A DNA stretch of 64,000 bases. Origin: Gnetum montanum. Taxonomy: Eukaryota; Streptophyta; Gnetopsida; Gnetales; Gnetaceae. The translations under genes and the position numbers were made by a program. The DNA lies in NCBI GenBank assembly GCA_015680685.1, contig MNCI01017481.1, positions 342,454-406,453 of the forward strand. The letters run 5' to 3'. Below are positions 58,617 through 64,000 of the stretch, piece after piece; the stretch's first letter is position 1; every line of letters begins with the position of its first letter. The notes under the pieces were generated by a model. That model was not told the origin of the DNA and ran no database searches. It saw only the letters and a list, made by a program, of their open reading frames with translations.

Positions 58617-60020
58617 TATACAAATAGGAATCATCGTAATTAATGGAATCCAAGACAACCTAACACAAAATTTAGTCATAATGCTCGAAAAAAATTAAAC
58701 TTTCAAATAATCTCCCTTAAATCGAAGGGGACTTAGGGATCGAAGGAAAAGTCCAACAAACCAAGCCAAACATTTTGTCAATGTCAACAAGTATCAAGCA
58801 AAAAGATATGCATGCCAAATAGCTAGGTAGAAACACATATTAAAATCATGTATAATGTAGAGTAGAAAAAGATAGAATGCTATGCAGTGTGAAAAAGATA
58901 AACAAGCATATATGAGGTTGTTAGTAGGACAAATAGAATAGATCTAACTCATCAAAATGTTAAACTAAGCATAAATGCATAAAAACAAAAGGTAGATCTA
59001 TACCATATCTATGCGATGCTAGAGACAAAAAGCTAGATAAGAGAACATATTACAATAAAGGAACCTACAAAAGATGTTCTAGTAGATTTACTAGGAATCA
59101 AAGGCATCCAACGAGGATTTTTATTATCTCATTCTTACTTTGATACATACACCTAATGTAGATCTAGCAAAAACAATAGCAAATACAACATCTAATGAAG
59201 AAAAGAAAGGGATCATATCAGTGTTCTAACCTAATTCCAAGCAATCTCTCCATGTGTCAAGAGAACAACATGAAGGGAATACAATGTGTTAGCAAGGGAA
59301 GGAAAGAAATAGATCATAGTTATTTTGCAAAGAGGCAACATCTTTGGAAAAGATATTCCAAATCACCAATCATCAGAAATTTAACCACACAAAGTGAAAG
59401 AGGGTTGCAAATGCTCAGCACATTTGCTAGAGCTTGATAAAGCAGAATGCTAAACATAGTTAAGCAAAATCCAATTCCTCTATGTTTAGGGTTATCCTCA
59501 CATTTATAGGCCAAAAATGCCTTATAGATCATGTAGAAATAACTTAATAATATCAACAGAATATTTTAGAAGCTTCTAGAAGGTTCTAGATAGGAGAAAT
59601 GACATGGAGAAGCAAAAGCTAACATCGAACATTAAAAGCATTACACAAGACATCAAAGAGCTATTGTAAACTTGACGTCATACATCAAAACTTAATCAAG
59701 TGATGGATGTCGAAAAAGCTAGCATGCTACAAGAGCAAAAGTTGATGTTAAAAGTTAATTTGACGCAAAATGTTAGAAGCTGAAAACAAAATTGGTGCTA
59801 AAGTTAACGTCAAATGTCGAAACTAAAAGAAGAGCTAAAATGATGCTACAGATGATGCAAAATGTCATTACTAGTAAGTTGAAAATAAAAATCCAAAAAA
59901 CATGTTGTGGATGATGCAAAATGTTGAATCTAAACTAGTGAAGATGGCTTTAAGCAGTAAAAAGTCATAGAGTGTCCCCAAGTCTCTAGTTTATGTAAAA
60001 AAAGCTAGAGTGGATACAAC
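58617..60020. mobile_element. 1404-bp insertion flanked by ACCTAC
   Basis: ACCTAC occurs at 58611-58616 and 60021-60026, and the right LTR-like block lacks this segment. I see no terminal inverted repeats and no credible ORF. The family is unknown. Confidence 0.5.
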
Positions 60021-60308
60021 ACCTACCCTAATTAAGGTTGAGTTAACCATCCTCCAAGAGCTATATAAAAAGGTATGTGGATATATATTTGAGTAAGAGA
60101 CAAGGAAACTAGCAATAAGAGGATATTTTAACTTAAGAGTCTAGAAAAGAAAAACTCCTCCAAGAGGTGACGTATACTCTTAAGCACCTATACCTTCCAA
60201 CATGTGCATGTATTTTATTGTTATAGCTCTAACTTAAAGCATTTACCCATCCTCTAAGTTAATATCAAATGAGAAAATGTAAGAAACTCCTTCACTTAAA
60301 GTAGATTC

Positions 60309-60445
60309 AAGAGTGCTCTATAAACACCTCCTAGGAACTCCTCTAACAATGGGAGAAGAGTTAAGAGTGCTCTTTAAGCATCTCCTAAGAACTCCATCAT
60401 CTAGATTAGAGTAAAGAGTACTCCTTTAAGCACCTCCTCAAAGAT
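60309..60445 (+). repeat. Three tandem 51-54 bp units
   Basis: Units begin at 60309, 60363 and 60414 with AAGAGTRCTCYxTAARCAYCTCCT-like text. The right LTR-like block has one such unit (about 63011). Confidence 0.7.
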
Positions 60446-60714
60446 AATTAATGTTTATTTTGCCTCTATTTTTATGTTTGTCTCTCAGGCTTTACTTTAA
60501 TTCTCTTTTTATATTTGGATATTACATAAGGTTTCAACTATAGAAGCAGCTGTTTCATCCATTTTGATTAATCTCAAAATTTCAAGCCTAACAGTATTTC
60601 AACTTTTTATCATTGCATTAAGAATATCATTATCTCAACTATTTCAATTATATCATTCCTATTTCATCTATGTTCCAACTTTATCTCAAAATATAAAAAA
60701 TTGGCTTCTATTGC

Positions 60715-60740
60715 AAGCTCTAACAAATTAGTTAGAGCTT
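60715..60740. other. Perfect 10-bp hairpin
   Basis: AAGCTCTAAC, loop AAATTA, GTTAGAGCTT. It lies just inside the left LTR-like block. It is not followed by a T-run. Confidence 0.6.
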
Positions 60741-61122
60741 ACAATGAAAGTTAACCAAGCTGCTATTCTAGCAGCTAAATTACTCTACTGGCAATAAAAA
60801 TAAAAATCCCTACTCATGCTTCCACATTTTCACCTCAGCTAAAAAGAATATACAAAGCCATCAATGATCAATCTCTATTGCTGCTATCAAACCCCATGAG
60901 TACAATATTTTTTTTATCACATCCACCACTACAACTACATCTACAACTAGAAAGTTGACAAGAAATTCATTAGCAATGGCCATAATAATAGTAAACAATG
61001 ATACCAAAGTAAAGATGATGATGTGATTATTGGCAACAAATGTGTGTTTTGTGGCATTTAAGGATTCCATTTTTGATCTTCTATGCAAAGCACTATATGT
61101 GCCACCCCATGGCCAATACTTG

Positions 61123-61256
61123 CTTCAGCCCAAGTATTGCTATGAGTTCTAGAACATTCTCATCTTTTTCTTACTTTTTAACCTTACCGCTTCAGCCTAA
61201 ATATTACGATGAGTTCTAGAACATCCTCATATTTTTCTTACTATTTAACCTTACCT
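61123..61256 (+). repeat. Tandem duplication, 67-bp unit
   Basis: CTTCAGCCCAAGTATTGC...TTTTTAACCTTACCG is repeated from 61190 with few changes. Confidence 0.85.
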
Positions 61257-61619
61257 TTGGTTCCTAAGAAAAAAGAGTGATCAAACAATTATTATACTCC
61301 TTAGATTATTATGGATAGCACATCACATGTCTTATATGTAAAATTCAACATGAATGCTAGCTGTATTGAAACTAGTTGGTGGCTAACCATAAAAGATAAT
61401 GAAGAAAAGATAGGGCATGACAATAGCACGTACTATTTTTTTTAACACTTTATGTCACTTAAGGTTATGGGCTATAATACTTTAAAAATTGAGGCATTTA
61501 AAATTTAATACGTGGAGGCATTTTAAAGAAGCAATATATTGTGAATTTTTGTTTCAAGTAAGGCTAAAAATAAGAAGGTTCATGTTTGGAGCCCTTTATT
61601 TCATTTTTTACAAACCACA

Positions 61620-62180
61620 AATTGATGGGAAAATGTGTTGGCTTCCTCATTGCCCTATGTTTTATTCCTTAATTTGTATTTCTAGAGGACATTATTTCTT
61701 CCTTCCTCTCTCCTTATTATTGTGAGCATATCTTAATGCCCATGATGGCATAAAGTTTAAAAAATTATAAGGCCTTAAAAAAAAAAAAGCCAAAACACAT
61801 AGAGATCAATAAAGGCTTGAAAGTTCCATGTATAGCCACAACTTTATCTTAAGGTTCATAATGGAGGCTCTTTAAATCCCAAAAGTACCCAAAAGAATTA
61901 GAGGCACCAATTTTTTAAAAAAAAAATCATAGTCAAGAGGATATAATTGAAGGAGAGACATCATCTAAAGGAAGGGGGAAATTATGGTGTATGTCATATG
62001 AGGCTAAAAATTATTATTATCTCTTGAATCCTTTATATTTTATTTTGTTGATGTAAGCCAAAAAAATAATGGCATAAATGTATTAGCTCCTATATTTCCT
62101 TGGTCGAGTTCTTAACTTGTGTTTCAAGAGGTCTTATTTTTCCTTTCTTCTAGCCTAAGTTGGCAAGCTATAATGGCCCA
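61620..62180 (+). repeat. Diverged direct repeat inside element 7
   Basis: 61620-61745 and about 62046-62175 share the order 'tgttggcttcctca..tttattccttaatttgtatttctagagg..ttattt' at roughly 420-bp spacing. No coding sequence is seen. Confidence 0.4.
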
Positions 62181-62497
62181 AAGAGGCCTTAATTATTGAA
62201 GCACATAGAGGCATTGTGAATTGACCTAAATAGATCATGTTAAAGCCCAAGTATCATACGACCCAAAAAGACTAAGGCTTGAGAGATTTATAGTTACCCA
62301 TGAAAAGCCACCTAAAATTCAAGAAAAAATCAAAGGGGAAAGAAAAAAAATGAGTTAAGTGAACCCTCAAATACATTGAAGAAGTAAGAATTGATAGATA
62401 AGTTGTTGGATAAAACTTTGACACTTGTATAAGAGAAAACTACTAGTTTTATGGATCATTTCACATAGTGCCCCCTAAAGGAAGAATTTTCATAAAT

Positions 62498-63280
62498 TGT
62501 TGAGGATGCTCATGTGTTTTATGTCACTTGTAACATTACGAGATTAAGATTAATGGAGATTCAAGTAATGAAAATGAAAATCATGAACTCTTTTATCTTA
62601 TGTTGAAATTCATGTACATTGTATATTCATGTAGGTCTATTCATTGTAAATTAGTAGGTTGGTATGATCACATGGGTCACCTACCCTTACCTAATCCTAA
62701 CCTAACCAAGGCATAACCTAGGTCACTTACCTTAACTAAGGTTAAGTTAAGCATAATCCAAGAACTACATAAGGAGGCATTTGACTATGTATTTTTAATA
62801 GAGGAGGAAAATATCCAAAAGGCTATTTTGTTAAGGAGTTGAGAGATTGGAGAGGAGAGAACCTCCTAACAAGTGGAAGGTGCTCTTCGGCACCTCCACC
62901 TCTAAGTCTTCATTTTGTTGTTTTCACTCCAAGTATGTGATCCATCATGTTACAACTCTAAGCATATTAAGTGAATATGAGCAACTCCTCCATTGTATGG
63001 AGTAAATTTAAGAGAGCTTCTTAAGCACATTCTCATAAGGCAATTTTTTTTTTTCATCACTTTGTTGTTATTGTGTCTCTCTCAAGTTGGTTGTTACTTG
63101 TTGATCCATATTTAAATTTTAAATGAGTTACTCTTTCTCATCGTAGTTTATCATTTATTTCATCTATTTTAAATTTCATTTTATTTAATTATGTTAAGAA
63201 AATCCTACTTTCAATTATTTCAAATGTTACATCTTATTTCATCCATGCATCAACTTTATTACAATGTACCCAATTTTGTG
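62498..63280 (+). repeat. Right LTR-like block of element 7
   Basis: It starts TGTTGAGGATGC. It aligns with both parts of the left block and lacks the 1.4-kb insertion. Confidence 0.5.
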
Positions 63281-63399
63281 AAAAATTTAGCTATCTAATG
63301 AGAAATCCTCTTTAGAAAAAAATACATTTTCAGTAGGGACCAGTAATGAAAATACTAATTCAAATGCATTTCACTCAGTGAAACATAAAAAGAAGAGGC

Positions 63400-64000
63400 C
63401 TATACATATTTCTTTCAATTTAATAATCTCAAAGGTATCTCCTTCTCTTTCTACTTTTACTACTATTTTAAATGTCTTTGTATGGGATAATGTTTTTTCA
63501 CTTATTAGTGACATGGATTATGAGACAAATGCTAAGCTTGAAAAATCAAGGATGGTGCCCTCCTCCCTCACATCTCAATGTTATTTTTATCATGAAATTT
63601 TTGGGACCTTTTGGATAGGTCCCAAGCAAAGATTTCTAAGAAGTATCTTTCAAACTAACATTTGTCTTTAGATTTTTTATATGCAAAAAATCAAGATTTC
63701 AATGCATGATATTAGTTTTATTGGTAAATGTATTTTTAAAAACTACATTATTTTTTCTACCACTCATAAAGTTAATAAAGGAGGTATTGTTATTCTTGTT
63801 AATAAAAATTGGACAATAAAAGTTTTGAATTCTAGTTTTAACAACATTGGAAGAGTTATTTGGATTATCTATAATAGTGAAAAAGGAGAATTTTGACTAT
63901 GTAATATTTATACTTCTAATAATTCAAAAGATCAATTAGAGGTTTAGAAATATCCTCTATCTCTAACTAAAGTTCCTTGGATTATTGGAGGTGATTTCAA
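63400..64000 (+). pseudogene. LINE ORF2 endonuclease domain, N-terminal part, runs off the window
   Basis: From about 63650: 'FYMQKIKISMHDISF', 'YIIFSTTHKVNKGGIVILVN' and, at the very end, 'VPWIIGGDF'. This is the order of the L1-type endonuclease: a QExK block (here QKIK, with Lys where the catalytic Glu is expected), GGxxIxV, and GGDFN, cut by the window edge. Stops occur at 63672 and 63895. The upstream frame 63400-63660 may be the ORF1-ORF2 linker. Reverse transcriptase would lie further right. Confidence 0.65.

Larger units (their letters stand above)
58338..60704 (+). repeat. Left LTR-like block of element 7, with an internal insertion
   Basis: 58338-58616 aligns with 62498-62740 and 60027-60704 with 62740-63280. 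The 1404 bp between are an insertion. The exact right end is uncertain. Confidence 0.5.
58338..63280 (+). mobile_element. Element 7: pol-less LTR-like element inside the LINE
   Basis: Two related blocks in direct orientation (58338 on, 62498 on) enclose about 1.8 kb without coding sequence. Both begin TGTYxxAGG/TGTTGAGG and share 'tcatgtaggtctat' and 'cacctcc' regions. A purine-rich stretch (CTAAAGGAAGAATTTT) precedes the right block. AAAAAT flanks both ends (58332-58337, 63281-63286), but it is A-rich and weak. The LINE ORF1 and endonuclease lie on either side. Confidence 0.5.

Noticed and set aside
60715-60740. Hairpin as a transcription terminator
   Set aside because: No T-run follows, and such terminators are bacterial.

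Overview
This window looks like intergenic chromatin from a seed plant with a large, repeat-filled nuclear genome. I see no host gene, tRNA or rRNA. Nearly everything readable is decayed LTR retrotransposon, plus one LINE. The evidence for a plant is: Ty3/gypsy pol genes of the Athila and Tat types, primer-binding sites (PBS) that fit tRNA-Asp (decayed forms of TGGCGCCGTTGCCGGGGA), a plant-type LINE ORF1 with a DUF4283-like region, and many stop codons that one C-to-T change from CAA, CAG or CGA would explain. The species cannot be named from the sequence. All numbered element names below are mine.

Layout. The junctions resolve into a nest. Element 1 (oldest, + strand, Athila-like) supplies pol at 1539-4159, a spacer and the first part of a post-pol ORF ('ORFX') at 27545-31248, and the rest of ORFX plus a 3' LTR at 53628-55751. 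Element 5 (- strand) cuts it on the left, with its 5' LTR at 632-1538. Element 2 (- strand, 4485-27539) sits inside element 1, flanked by a GTTAT duplication. It holds gag, protease, RT, RNase H, integrase, ORFX and both LTRs. Element 3 (+ strand, 10572-21490) sits inside element 2 just after integrase. It has LTRs, gag and ORFX but no pol, and ends in a second, truncated gag copy. Element 4 (- strand, 31249-53622, about 22.4 kb, Tat/Ogre-like) sits inside ORFX of element 1, flanked by a GCACA duplication.

Element 4 is the most unusual piece. Its gag-protease (right) and pol (left) are about 11 kb apart. Between them lie a decayed multi-exon gene on the opposite strand (42329-47570) and about 4 kb of degenerate ~190-bp repeats, most with an inverted-repeat core (37890-42010).

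From 55.8 kb to the end is a decayed LINE (ORF1 near 57.8-58.2 kb, endonuclease from 63.4 kb). It is split by a pol-less LTR element (element 7) that itself holds a 1.4-kb insertion.

The best lead is this: in the three Athila-like families whose ORFX region is visible, a short-repeat cluster, with a TATA-like box beside it, lies upstream of ORFX and resembles the repeats upstream of the TATA box in that element's own LTR. In element 1 both clusters use a 14-bp unit. This suggests a duplicated, co-evolving promoter for ORFX. Element 4's internal array also shares half-sites with its LTR.

One caution: 17299-18632 reappears, apparently identical, at 18634-19967 across a single N, which is probably an assembly error.
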